The notes under the pieces: generated by a model
The model's input: the letters and a program-made list of their open reading frames with translations, nothing else
Database searches by the model: none
Told to the model about the DNA's origin: nothing
Shown here: one piece after another, positions 18,263 to 27,263 of the stretch
Position numbering within the stretch: position 1 is the first letter of the stretch
How the letters are laid out: each line of letters starts with the position of its first letter
Assembly (NCBI RefSeq): GCF_018919485.1
Contig: NZ_JAHLMU010000001.1
Span: forward strand, 100,655 to 164,654
Direction: 5' to 3'
Origin: Psychrobacter sp. TAE2020
GTDB lineage: Bacteria; Pseudomonadota; Gammaproteobacteria; Pseudomonadales; Moraxellaceae
Length of the DNA: 64,000 nt
Made by a program: the position numbers and the translations under genes

Positions 18263-20206
18263 CTAGAACCAGTTATAGGTTAGTGAGGTGAAGAAGTTGG
18301 TGCCGTCTTGGTTGTAACGTGAAGCATATTCACCGAAGCTTTCGTTAGTTGAGTAGTCAACGTTGGTTAAGTTATTAATACGGCTGGTCCAAGTAAGGTT
18401 TGGGCTAAGATAATAATTACCGCTAATGTTGAACAGCGTATAGTCATCAATAAAAGTACTGTTGTCTGCTACATTATAAGTTTTACCAACATATTCCGCT
18501 TCAGTACGAATATCAAAGTCTGCAGCTCGGTAGCCTATATATATTAAGCCAGTATTTTTAGGACGGTATACTAATTGCTTGCCTTTATTAATTCCTGAAC
18601 GCTCTTCTGCTTCAGTGCGAGTATATTGACCACCTAACAAGATATTACTTAGCTGCCAGTCTGAGGTAAAGCTATACCCTGATAGTTTTGCTTCATCAAT
18701 ATTAAGTGCTTGATACTTGTTAATACTATCAATGTATCTGTTATCAATAAGATTATCGACATCACTATTAAAGGCGGTCAGACGGGTATTCTGTACAGCA
18801 GTGTTAGACTCAATAAAGACTTCTACATTTTTGCTCTTCTCAACTTTTAAGTCTTCATTTGGAACGTAATACTCACTTTCAATATATAAATCATTTAGAG
18901 TAGGCGCTCTATAACCAGTAGCAAAGCTAGTACCAAGACGTAGACTAGGAGCTAGTTTTACGGCATAACCAAAACCAAAAGTGGTTTCATTGCCAAACTG
19001 CGAATTATCATCAAAGCGAACATTAGCTTGAAAATCGAAAGCATCTTCATTGACTTGATAACCAGCAAAGCCACTCTTAATATCACGATCATTGACTTTA
19101 TACTGATCTTTACCGCTACTACTAGGAGTGTTATCTGTGAGCTCTACTTCCTGCTGTAACCATTCTGCACCCGCTTGAAAATGTCCTACAGGTAATTTGT
19201 AGCTGCTTATCAAGTTCACTTGTTTTTGTTTGGTTTCAAAGGCATCACCAACTTTATTATCTAGTTTATCTAAGCTCTGACCTGCTGACAAACGCACGGT
19301 TAGCTTATCATTTTCATATTGTGAGAATGCTGACACTAAACCGTTTTCTTGATCAATTTCTGCGTTAGGCCCTGGTCCAAAACTGAAGTTATCAAACTCA
19401 GTAGTCGACTTAGCGAAAAGCCCAGTTGCGCCTACACTGATATTTTCAGTTAAAGGTATGCTAGCATTTAAAGCAAAATTATTACTTTTAAAGCCATCAT
19501 CATCTGCATCATTACCTGGTCGGTTTTCAAGAGCGCTGATACCTTTGGTTTGGTTGCGATTGGCAGAAAGACTAAGTTTTGCACCTTGAGCATTGGCAAA
19601 CTGAGCGGCTGCACCATATACATAGTGGTCATGTGAGCCAACACCAGCAGTAACTGAAAAGTTGGTTTGCTCAACATCGCTACCTTTAGTAAATATTTGT
19701 ATAACGCCACCCATAGCGTCAGAACCATAAATACTAGATCCTGAAGCACCATATAATATTTCGATGCGATCAATTTGGTCAGCAGGAAGCAGGCCTAAAG
19801 CGGGTTGCCCAGATGACATTGAGCCATAACGGATGCCGTCTATTAATACTAATACACGCTTACTGTCATAACCACGAAGATAGAAGTTACTATTAGTGCC
19901 CATACCGCCATCTTGTTTAATGCTAAACCCAGGCTGACGTCGCAAAACTTCCATCACAGTCTGACCTTGGAAACGTCGAAGCTCTTCTTTATTAACTACC
20001 CGAGTTTGCGCAATAACATTGCTAGTTTTAGTCGGGGTACGAGTAGCCGTTACTATGATTTCATCTAGCTCGACTTGTGGTAGATCATTATCGCTAACGC
20101 TATCTAACTCAGTAGTCGCTGCACTAGCACTCATGACAAATACGCCAAATGCGCTTAAAATACATAATCTAAGATAAGTAGTTGAAGAAGAACGTGATAA
20201 AACCAT
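18263..20206 (-). CDS. BtuB-like TonB-dependent outer membrane receptor
   Basis: Outer-membrane beta-barrel transporter of 647 residues using the ATG at 20206. That ATG has a GGAAA ribosome site 7 bases upstream, whereas the open frame can extend to a TTG at 20254 with no such site. A signal peptide ends near SASAATTE. A TonB box-like LDEIIVTATRTP follows, then a plug domain (VMEVLRRQPGFSI, LRGYDSKRVLVLIDGIRYG, IEILYGASGSSIYGSDAMGG). The barrel ends in an aromatic residue, NWF. Plug-domain features resemble vitamin B12 receptors (BtuB), but iron-chelate receptors share many of them. No cobalamin riboswitch is seen upstream. It precedes the ahcY-metF operon. Confidence 0.85.
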   Translation of the reverse strand: MVLSRSSSTTYLRLCILSAFGVFVMSASAATTELDSVSDNDLPQVELDEIIVTATRTPTKTSNVIAQTRVVNKEELRRFQGQTVMEVLRRQPGFSIKQDGGMGTNSNFYLRGYDSKRVLVLIDGIRYGSMSSGQPALGLLPADQIDRIEILYGASGSSIYGSDAMGGVIQIFTKGSDVEQTNFSVTAGVGSHDHYVYGAAAQFANAQGAKLSLSANRNQTKGISALENRPGNDADDDGFKSNNFALNASIPLTENISVGATGLFAKSTTEFDNFSFGPGPNAEIDQENGLVSAFSQYENDKLTVRLSAGQSLDKLDNKVGDAFETKQKQVNLISSYKLPVGHFQAGAEWLQQEVELTDNTPSSSGKDQYKVNDRDIKSGFAGYQVNEDAFDFQANVRFDDNSQFGNETTFGFGYAVKLAPSLRLGTSFATGYRAPTLNDLYIESEYYVPNEDLKVEKSKNVEVFIESNTAVQNTRLTAFNSDVDNLIDNRYIDSINKYQALNIDEAKLSGYSFTSDWQLSNILLGGQYTRTEAEERSGINKGKQLVYRPKNTGLIYIGYRAADFDIRTEAEYVGKTYNVADNSTFIDDYTLFNISGNYYLSPNLTWTSRINNLTNVDYSTNESFGEYASRYNQDGTNFFTSLTYNWF

Positions 20207-20623
20207 AGAAATTTCCAAAGCAATAAAAGTAAGAAATAAGCCAAAAAGTAACAAACTTAAGGCTAAAATTTACAAAAAATAGTAGAAAAGCAAAACTACG
20301 TTTATTATCCACAAAAAACACTAAGTTATAAACTACTTTAAGCTAATTTTTATTCACTATAAGATGAAAGAAATTCATTAAACTAGGCTAAATCAGTGGA
20401 TCAGTAAGCTACTGATAATAATGGTCGTAGAGCTTGAATGATATTCATGGTATTGATATGAAGATTTAATAGCTTATTGAGACTGCAAACGCTGCTAGCC
20501 ACTATAAAACGTCACATATAAAACATCACAATCAGAATGACTATGGCAAACAATAGTTGCTATCATAGCTATGAGATTTATAATCAGCTAATCGTATTAC
20601 TTTATTAACTTAAGAGGTTTGTT
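20207..20623. other. Intergenic region between divergent TonB receptor and MscS genes
   Basis: About 417 AT-rich bases. It contains a 14-base tandem duplication at 20503-20530. I find no convincing Fur box, cobalamin riboswitch or defensible promoter hexamers. Confidence 0.55.
20503..20530. repeat. 14-bp tandem duplication upstream of the MscS gene
   Basis: TATAAAACGTCACA is followed directly by TATAAAACATCACA, with one mismatch. Each unit contains a -10-like TATAAA. Confidence 0.85.
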
Positions 20624-22618
20624 TTGTCTATTCAGTGTCACTTAAAACCTAGCACAGTAACTCCTAGCACAGTAACTACAGTCACTTTATTAATAAGAAA
20701 GCCTGTGTTGCTGGGCTTACTGCTACTGACTCTACTGTTCAGTCTGTTACCGACTAGTACCTTTGCTGCTGAGGCTAGTCTGTTAGGAGTGGGTGGTGGG
20801 AGTACAGAAGAAAGCGAACGCACGCCAATACCAGACTCATTTGGGCGAGATACCCCAAGACATACGGTACAAGGATTTATTAGTGCGCTAGGCGAAAACG
20901 ACTATTTGCTTGCCAGCAATTATCTTAATCTTTCTAAATCTGATAACCCGGCGACCATGGGGCGTCAACTGAAACGTGCGCTCGATGCTGGTGGACGTTT
21001 TTTACCAGATCTACAGCTGAGTAACTCCCCTGAAGGGTATTTGAGTGATCAGCTGCTACCTAACCAAGAAAAAGTAGGTACCATTAATATCGATGACAAA
21101 AGTGTACCTATCTTATTGGAACGTGTAGTCTCCAAAAAAGGTGAGCAATACTGGCAGTTTTCTGCCGAAACGTTAACTTCAATACCTGAGGTACTAGAAA
21201 ATACTGAGCCGACATTAGTATCTCAATATACTCTTGATTCAATTGATGGCCAAAAGTTATTTGGCTATCAGCTTACTGATTTGGTTGCCGCACTAGTACT
21301 GACACTAGGTAGTTTCTTACTGACTTATATCATGGTGTGGTTGTGGTATCACGTTTTAAGAATTGTTTATCCTTATATACGTAGTGATCCGTTACCCTTA
21401 CCTAACAAGATAATCCTGCCACTGTCAGTAGTGATTATGGCGCTAATTCTGTCGGAGATAATGGTTTATGCTGGCATATCGGTGACCCTACGTGAGCCTA
21501 TCAATCGTTTTACTGAAATAGCATCATGGCTGGCAATAACTTGGTTACTATTACGCATGGTTGACGTTATTTTTAGCCGTGCTGTCAATTTAAGTTATAG
21601 AAAGAACTATATTGAGCGAGTGTCGATATTAGGTCTGCTGCGTAAAGTGGTTAAAGCGTTATTATTAATCTTTGCTGTTATTGTGATATTTGGCAACTTA
21701 GGTTTTGATCTGACTACTGGTATTGCAGCCTTAGGGGTAGGGGGTTTAGCCTTAGCTTTGGGTGCGCAAAAGACTATCGAGAATCTAGTCGGTAGTGTAG
21801 TGGTAGTCGCTGATTCGCCCGTACGCATAGGCGATTATTGTAAGTTCGGCACCTATGAAGGTACCGTTATTGATATCGGTATTCGCTCTTCGCGAGTGCG
21901 CACGCTAAACCGTACGGTAGTGACTGTGCCTAATGGTGACTTTTCATCAATGCAGATTGAAAATTTCAACTCGCGAGATATGTTCCATTTTTTGCATAAC
22001 TTATATATTAAGCGCAATGCTGACATCGATGTAGTGTTCGAGATGGTCAATGATTTGCATAAGCTACTAGGTGAGCATGAACTAACCAATGAAGAGTGGA
22101 ATCAGGCCCATATTTTAGAGCTGCGTCAAGACTGTTACGTCATCCAGTTACGAGCTTATGTCAACTCAGCTGATGTGATCGAGTTTTACGGAAAACAAGA
22201 TATATTATTAGTTGATGTGTTAAGCCGAGTCAAAAAATATAATGTCGAACATGCGCTACCCACACAGCAACTAGTTATTGACCAAAATAACCTCAGAGAC
22301 TCTAATAATAGTAACAATGACAGCACTGATTCCATGGAGCATTTATTAACTGAAGATGCTGATATGGATGATAAGCAACAGGCTAATACTACAGATGCTA
22401 ATAATGGTGTTGATAGTATTGATAGCACTGAAAGTAGCGCAAGCAAAGGTAATAATAAGCAGACGCATAAGCTAGAAAAAAAGAATAGTATTATAGACAA
22501 ATCAAAGAAAATAAATAGTCTAATATTGGCAAAACGTAAATTTAAGAAGCTTAAAATTACTCATAAACAGCATGCCAAAAGAAACAGCCTGTCGATGTGG
22601 AATCAGCCTTGGCGCTGA
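20624..22618 (+). CDS. MscS-family mechanosensitive channel
   Basis: Inner-membrane channel protein of 664 residues that would release solutes on hypo-osmotic shock. The TTG start at 20624 has AGAGG six bases upstream. An N-terminal hydrophobic signal (about residues 24-48, ending TFAAE) is followed by a periplasmic region. Transmembrane segments lie around residues 218-370. The pore helix and beta domain are in GVGGLALALGAQKTIENLVG and VVADSPVRIGDY through VPNGDFSSMQIENF, matching the MscS core. The C-terminal 110 residues are a low-complexity Asn/Ser/Asp region and then a Lys/Arg-rich tail, probably cytoplasmic. An exact 15-base tandem duplication near the N-terminus encodes PSTVT twice. 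Confidence 0.9.
   Translation: MSIQCHLKPSTVTPSTVTTVTLLIRKPVLLGLLLLTLLFSLLPTSTFAAEASLLGVGGGSTEESERTPIPDSFGRDTPRHTVQGFISALGENDYLLASNYLNLSKSDNPATMGRQLKRALDAGGRFLPDLQLSNSPEGYLSDQLLPNQEKVGTINIDDKSVPILLERVVSKKGEQYWQFSAETLTSIPEVLENTEPTLVSQYTLDSIDGQKLFGYQLTDLVAALVLTLGSFLLTYIMVWLWYHVLRIVYPYIRSDPLPLPNKIILPLSVVIMALILSEIMVYAGISVTLREPINRFTEIASWLAITWLLLRMVDVIFSRAVNLSYRKNYIERVSILGLLRKVVKALLLIFAVIVIFGNLGFDLTTGIAALGVGGLALALGAQKTIENLVGSVVVVADSPVRIGDYCKFGTYEGTVIDIGIRSSRVRTLNRTVVTVPNGDFSSMQIENFNSRDMFHFLHNLYIKRNADIDVVFEMVNDLHKLLGEHELTNEEWNQAHILELRQDCYVIQLRAYVNSADVIEFYGKQDILLVDVLSRVKKYNVEHALPTQQLVIDQNNLRDSNNSNNDSTDSMEHLLTEDADMDDKQQANTTDANNGVDSIDSTESSASKGNNKQTHKLEKKNSIIDKSKKINSLILAKRKFKKLKITHKQHAKRNSLSMWNQPWR
20648..20677 (+). 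repeat. Exact 15-bp in-frame tandem duplication in the MscS gene
   Basis: Two identical 15-base units (CCTAGCACAGTAACT) encode PSTVT-PSTVT before the signal segment. The unit is a multiple of three, so copy change would keep the frame. Confidence 0.9.
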
Positions 22619-22753
22619 TATTATGACAGTAACGCTTGCACTGTTAATGAAGATAGCTATAAGGGTTTTAAGGGCTTTAACTTTAGTGAGCAATGCTGAT
22701 AACGGCAGTCAAAGTTGCTATAAACTCAGCATCACTCATAACTGCCAAAGCTA

Positions 22754-22783
22754 AAAAAAGGACTGCCTATAGCAGTCCTTTTT
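22754..22783. terminator. Bidirectional terminator between the MscS and Smr genes
   Basis: AAAAAGGACTGC pairs with GCAGTCCTTTTT across a 5-base loop, with A and T tracts on both sides. It sits between two convergent genes and can serve both. Confidence 0.93.
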
Positions 22784-22801
22784 AGATAATCAAATAGCCA
22801 G

Positions 22802-23533
22802 TTATTCACCTTCTGGTTTAGACTTCTTTAACAGTACTAATACTGCACCATTGCCACCATCTTTTGGTGGCGCTGAACAAAAAGCTAGCACTTCTGGCAG
22901 CTGACGTAACCAACCGTTGACACAAGTTTTTAGAATAGCTTCGCTGCCTTTGCCATGAACGATTTTTACTAAGGTTTCGTTATTTTGCTTGGCTTGGCTG
23001 AGCAGTTGGGTCATAGCTGCACGAGCTTCTTCAATAGTACAGCCATGAATGTCTACGGCATCATACCAGCGTAGTTTGCCCTGCTTTAATTGAGTAAATA
23101 CTTTATTCTGTAGGGAGGGCTGCTTATAAGACAAGATTGATTCAGCGGCAACCGGATTAAGTAGAGCTTGCATGTCTGATAAAGCGGCTCCTAACTCAGC
23201 GGCTTCACTACCTTGAGCAGCAGCACGCTTTGAGAGAGTAGCTGCATCCGGCTTACTAGTTTTGGTAGCTCCAGTAACCGAGCGTACATTTTTATCTTCT
23301 AGCTGATTAACGCCATGCATAGCTTGCATGAACAGTACTTTGTCATCGTCGACATGCTCACTATCTAGCTGTTTAACGGTTCTTTTGACTTGCTTTTGGG
23401 TCAATAGCGATACAGGTTCTGTAGGCTTTTGATTGTCGCCGTCAGCAGCTGAAGTGTCACGACCTTTATTCAGCTGTCCTTTTAACTCTTTAAGCTGATC
23501 TTGCATTTCTTTTGAAAATAGAGAATTTGACAT
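22802..23533 (-). CDS. Smr-domain protein (SmrA/YdaL-like)
   Basis: Protein of 243 residues whose C-terminal part (about residues 155-240) is an Smr domain: VDIHGCTIEEARAAM with the DxHG motif, then VKIVHGKGSEA with the HGxG motif. Stand-alone Smr proteins of gammaproteobacteria bind nucleic acid and are thought to have endonuclease activity. The N-terminal 150 residues are polar and probably disordered, starting with a Lys-rich region. It lies downstream of trpC on the same strand, but a 177-base gap and its own weak ribosome site make co-expression uncertain. Substrate is unknown. Confidence 0.88.
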   Translation of the reverse strand: MSNSLFSKEMQDQLKELKGQLNKGRDTSAADGDNQKPTEPVSLLTQKQVKRTVKQLDSEHVDDDKVLFMQAMHGVNQLEDKNVRSVTGATKTSKPDAATLSKRAAAQGSEAAELGAALSDMQALLNPVAAESILSYKQPSLQNKVFTQLKQGKLRWYDAVDIHGCTIEEARAAMTQLLSQAKQNNETLVKIVHGKGSEAILKTCVNGWLRQLPEVLAFCSAPPKDGGNGAVLVLLKKSKPEGE

Positions 23534-23710
23534 AATGATTAAGGGTTCTATTTGATTAATGAAGGTTTTGGTTTATAAATAAGCTAATTTACAAATATTT
23601 TAGGCTATAAACTGCTAATTTTATAAGTGGTTTAGCGCTTAAAGATATAGCCAGTATTATAGTTACTGATAGTTTATCAACATTATGCTATTGACCTGAT
23701 AAGCCATACT

Positions 23711-24574
23711 TTACGCTTGTGTGGCAACGCTCGCAAGTAAGGATTGTAAAGCATTACCAGGATGATTAGTTTTCATAAACTGCTCACCGATCAAAAAGTG
23801 TTGGATACCGTGCTTGAACATCAAGCGCATATCGTCAGCACCATGAATACCACTTTCAGTAACGATTACCGCTTGTTGGTTAGTATCTTCAGCCTTTAAG
23901 GTCTGCAGCAGGGTATTTTTTAGCTTAACCGTATTTTGTAAGTCTACCGAAAAGGTATTCAAATCACGATTATTAATACCGTAGATATTGTGTGACGATC
24001 GTGGCAACTTTAAGGCACGTTCTAGCTCATTGGCTGTATGCACTTCTATTAATACATCCATGCCGAGCTTAATACTCAAAGTTTGTAGCTCAAGGGCTTG
24101 TTTGTCATCGAGACAGGCCATAATCAATAAAATACAGTCAGCGCCAAGCAAATACGACTGATAAATCTGATACTCATCAATCATAAAGTCTTTACGCAGT
24201 ACTGGGAGGTTGCAAGCGGCACGTGCTTGGATCAAATAGCTATCATTGCCTTGAAAATAGTCACGATCGGTCAATACTGATAAGCAGCTAGCGCCTGCTT
24301 GTTCATACTGCTGAGCAAAATCAGCTGGAGCAAAATTATGATTAATAATCCCTTTAGAAGGCGAAGCTTTTTTTATTTCAGCGATGATTCCTAGGTCCGA
24401 TGTGCGCAAAGCCTCAGCGAAACCACGGCGTGGATGCTTGTCAGAAGCGACTTGTGCTTTTAAGTCTGCTAGCGATAGCTCACTGCTGGCAGCAGCAACT
24501 TCCTCGACTTTAGTGGCTACAATACGTTGTAATACTGAGGGGATAGCAGCGTTGGTCGTTGAGCTGGCGGTCAT
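23711..24574 (-). CDS. trpC: Indole-3-glycerol-phosphate synthase
   Basis: TIM-barrel enzyme that closes the indole ring from CdRP in tryptophan synthesis. About 287 residues from the ATG at 24574 (MTASS), which has a GGA ribosome site 8 bases upstream; the frame also extends ten residues to an ATG at 24604 with no clear site. Motifs: IIAEIKKASPSKGII near residue 65, LRKDFMIDEYQIYQS, ADCILLIMACL, IYGINNRDLNTF and VTESGIHG, in the order expected for IGPS. It is monofunctional, without a fused TrpF domain. It is third in the trpG-trpD-trpC series; 130 bases separate it from trpD. Confidence 0.96.
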   Translation of the reverse strand: MTASSTTNAAIPSVLQRIVATKVEEVAAASSELSLADLKAQVASDKHPRRGFAEALRTSDLGIIAEIKKASPSKGIINHNFAPADFAQQYEQAGASCLSVLTDRDYFQGNDSYLIQARAACNLPVLRKDFMIDEYQIYQSYLLGADCILLIMACLDDKQALELQTLSIKLGMDVLIEVHTANELERALKLPRSSHNIYGINNRDLNTFSVDLQNTVKLKNTLLQTLKAEDTNQQAVIVTESGIHGADDMRLMFKHGIQHFLIGEQFMKTNHPGNALQSLLASVATQA

Positions 24575-24704
24575 AGTAATGTCCAAATATTGATTAATTA
24601 TCATATAAATAGCTAGGTGAGATAGTTTTACTACTGGCGCTTAGCTTGCAGTGTATGCGTTAAGGCTGCGCTAGCTAAGTTTTAACTGCCTAGTATTGAG
24701 CTAG

Positions 24705-25844
24705 CTAGGATTCAGCCGCTAACTGTTGAGTGTAAGCGGCTAATGATTCAAGCTTAAGCAAGGCGCTTCCGTTTTGAATAACGCTTTGTGCTTGGCTAAC
24801 CCCATTGGCATAGTTGCTGGCTAGACCTGCTGTATAGATTGCCGCTCCTGCATTAAGGGCAATCATATCACGGGCTTTGAGTACCGCGCGCTCATGAGTG
24901 TCAGTACCTGATAAGGCGGCGCGGATCAACTCTAAGCTCTGCTGTGGCGAGTCTATATCCAGTCCAATCAACGTCTGTGATTCGATACCGGCATCTTCTG
25001 GCATTAAATCATAAACTGATATTTCACCATCTTTTAATTCAGCAACTGTCGTTGAAGTGGCTAGACTGATTTCATCCAAGCCGTCTTTGGCACCAACCAC
25101 CATCACGTGGCGTGCGCCTAAGTTTCGCATCACTTTTGCTATCGGCTCACACAGTTGTGCCGTGAACACTCCAATCACTAAGTTGGGTACCCCAGCAGGG
25201 TTAGTCAAAGGTCCTAAGATATTGAAAATAGTCCGTGCTCTAAGCTCTCTGCGTACTGGATTGGCATAGCGCATAGCACTGTGATGATTGGGGGCGAATA
25301 GGAAGCCAATACCTTGGTTCTCAATACAATCCAGCGCTTGTAAGGGTGTTAAAGTGAGACTGACACCCGCTTGTTCCAATAAGTCTGAGCTACCAGACTT
25401 AGTCGAGACCCCGCGATTACCGTGTTTGGCGACTTGCGCACCAGCAGCAGCAGCCACTAAGGCCGAAGCAGTAGAGACATTAAATAAATTAGCTCCATCA
25501 CCGCCAGTACCGACAATATCTACCAAGTGATCACAAGCACTAGGGCTAATATTGGCGGCCAAAGCACGCATAGCACTAGCCGCTGCAGTGATCTCGTCAA
25601 TTGACTCACCCTTCATGCGCAGACCAGTTAAGATAGCACCCATCATAGCGTTGCTACATTTGCCTTGCATGATCACTAACATCACTTGATGCATCTCATC
25701 AAAGGTCAAATCAATACGTTGTAATATCCGATCTAAAGCCGAGGAGAGTAACTTATGAATTTGCTCCTCGGAGTGCTGGGCGATATCTTCCGCTGTGGTT
25801 TGATGTTGATTACTAGTAGTCGTTGAAATATTAGCAGGGCTCAT
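24705..25844 (-). CDS. trpD: Anthranilate phosphoribosyltransferase
   Basis: Transfers phosphoribose from PRPP to anthranilate in tryptophan synthesis. It has 379 residues, about 35 more than usual because of an N-terminal Thr/Gln-rich extension. The PRPP-binding stretch IVGTGGDGANLFNVSTASA is near residue 106, followed by KHGNRGVSTKSGSSDLLE near residue 139. The C-terminal half has NILGPLTNPA and VVGAKDGLDEIS. It is preceded by trpG with a 63-base gap on the same strand. No attenuator or leader peptide was recognised. Confidence 0.97.
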   Translation of the reverse strand: MSPANISTTTSNQHQTTAEDIAQHSEEQIHKLLSSALDRILQRIDLTFDEMHQVMLVIMQGKCSNAMMGAILTGLRMKGESIDEITAAASAMRALAANISPSACDHLVDIVGTGGDGANLFNVSTASALVAAAAGAQVAKHGNRGVSTKSGSSDLLEQAGVSLTLTPLQALDCIENQGIGFLFAPNHHSAMRYANPVRRELRARTIFNILGPLTNPAGVPNLVIGVFTAQLCEPIAKVMRNLGARHVMVVGAKDGLDEISLATSTTVAELKDGEISVYDLMPEDAGIESQTLIGLDIDSPQQSLELIRAALSGTDTHERAVLKARDMIALNAGAAIYTAGLASNYANGVSQAQSVIQNGSALLKLESLAAYTQQLAAES

Positions 25845-25907
25845 AAAGTCTCATTTATCATTTTTATTGAAAGTTCAGTAGCTCAATAGTTGCACAATTT
25901 AGAATAA

Positions 25908-26531
25908 TTAACTGACTTGTGGTAATTGATCAGTGCTTAATACTGCTAAATTATGTATTTGCAAAAAATTATTGAGCAGCTGATAGCCAGCTTCGCTTAA
26001 GATGGATTCAGGGTGGAACTGTACCCCTTCGATAGGGTAAGTCTTATGACGGACGCCCATTATTTCTTCAATACTACCATCAGTATTTTCAGTCCACGCG
26101 GTCATTTCTAAACAGTCCGGCAAACTGTCTTTATTAACAACTAAGGAGTGATAACGAGTGAATTCTGAAGGGTTAGGGAGATCAGCGAATACCCCTTGAC
26201 CATTATGATAAACCGATGATAAACGCCCGTGCATTACTGCACCTGCCTTACCGACTTGACCACCAAATAGTTGGCCGATAGCTTGATGACCTAAACAAAT
26301 CCCTAAAATAGGAACAATGCCTTTAAAGGTATCAATAATCTCTAATGAGATACCAGCACGATCAGGGTCACAAGGACCGGGACCGATGACAATAATATCA
26401 GGTGCTAGCGTTTGGATTTGTTCGATAGTGACCTGATCATTACGCCAAACAGTGATGTTCTGCTGCAATTCGCCAAAGTACTGTACAATGTTATAGGTAA
26501 AGCTGTCGTAATTATCGATCATCAAAATCAT
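25908..26531 (-). CDS. trpG: Anthranilate synthase component II (glutamine amidotransferase)
   Basis: Class I glutamine amidotransferase of 207 residues that supplies ammonia to TrpE for anthranilate synthesis; related enzymes also serve PabB, and the protein may be shared. Motifs: [11 protein letters not shown] at the N-terminus, [13 protein letters not shown] near residue 48, the nucleophile in [11 protein letters not shown] (Cys near residue 79), and the VQFHPES histidine/glutamate motif near residue 170. Start ATG 26531. It is first gene of the trpGDC cluster; trpE is not in this window. Confidence 0.97.
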   Translation of the reverse strand: MILMIDNYDSFTYNIVQYFGELQQNITVWRNDQVTIEQIQTLAPDIIVIGPGPCDPDRAGISLEIIDTFKGIVPILGICLGHQAIGQLFGGQVGKAGAVMHGRLSSVYHNGQGVFADLPNPSEFTRYHSLVVNKDSLPDCLEMTAWTENTDGSIEEIMGVRHKTYPIEGVQFHPESILSEAGYQLLNNFLQIHNLAVLSTDQLPQVS

Positions 26532-26971
26532 CAGAGTTTCAACTTTTATTGGATTTTATACTAGGACACTAGGGTGGTGACAATATAGGTTTGTGAATTT
26601 GTCATTTATCAAACACTCTTAAGTATCTTACCATCATTTTGTAGCCTAGCAAATGTAGTGCTAATGAAAGTACTTATTTTGTTTAACTAATTATTAGTAG
26701 ACCTATATCATAAAGCCTGTAGTTATCCAAAGGATGAAAGTAACCATATTAAAACAAAGTTATTGAAGTAATATTGCTGAGGTAGTGGCAATTAAATGCT
26801 TAATGCAACATGATAAGTCGCAACAGTATACGCACCAATCTAGTGCAGTTTATATGGCTGGTCTTATCATTTTTGTGCATTTACTCGGATAATTAGTGCT
26901 AATTTGGGTCTTTATAGAGCGGGTCATGATAGTGTCTCGGGACGTACTAGCAGGTTTAGTAAGCGTATTAT

Positions 26972-27014
26972 TAATAAAAAGAGGTAAATAAAGGGCTTTT
27001 ATCTCTTTTTATTA
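26972..27014 (+). terminator. Terminator-like 17-bp hairpin upstream of the glnA promoter
   Basis: TAATAAAAAGAGGTAAA pairs along its whole length with TTTATCTCTTTTTATTA, with one GU pair and a 9-base loop. The A and T tracts within the arms are typical of a bidirectional intrinsic terminator. No annotated gene ends here: trpG starts at 26531 and faces away. It may end an unannotated RNA on the plus strand or act as an insulator. Confidence 0.7.
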
Positions 27015-27019
27015 TGGAT

Positions 27020-27035
27020 TGGCATAATGTTTGCT
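27020..27035 (+). promoter_or_regulatory. Sigma-54 (RpoN) promoter of glnA
   Basis: TGGCATAATGTTTGCT matches the -24/-12 consensus TGGCACGNNNNTTGCW closely: GG and GC are both present, exactly 12 bases apart. Transcription would start near 27046, leaving a leader of about 218 bases. NtrC-activated sigma-54 transcription of glnA is well established in related bacteria. Confidence 0.8.
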
Positions 27036-27263
27036 CTATTATATTTGATATTTGATTATATATCGAAGACTGCTATATAGAATATAGTTAGTAACCGTGA
27101 TTTACTCCTAGCCACTACCAAGATTTTTACTACTGAAGGCTAGTCAATTATTACTGAGTCGATAACAACTCAACATTATCGCTCATATATTGCTAAAATA
27201 ATGTCAGATTTTAAAATAGAAAGACCGCAAGTAACATTATAACCACTACTATGGAGATTATTC

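Larger units (their letters stand above)
26532..27263. other. 732-base intergenic region upstream of glnA
   Basis: No coding frame on either strand that I would defend. It carries a 17-bp hairpin (26972-27014), a sigma-54 type promoter (27020-27035) and a smaller inverted repeat CTAGCC/GGCTAG in the glnA leader (about 27109-27144). It also has TGC-type motifs near 26830-26910 that could be NtrC half sites, without a clear dyad. Confidence 0.65.

Noticed and set aside
20207..20623. Possible cobalamin riboswitch before the BtuB-like receptor
   Set aside because: A CCACTG motif occurs at about 20393, but the other conserved elements (including the B12 box context) are missing.
26820..26910. NtrC binding sites upstream of glnA
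   Set aside because: TGC-containing motifs are present, but none forms a convincing TGCAC-N7-GTGCA dyad.
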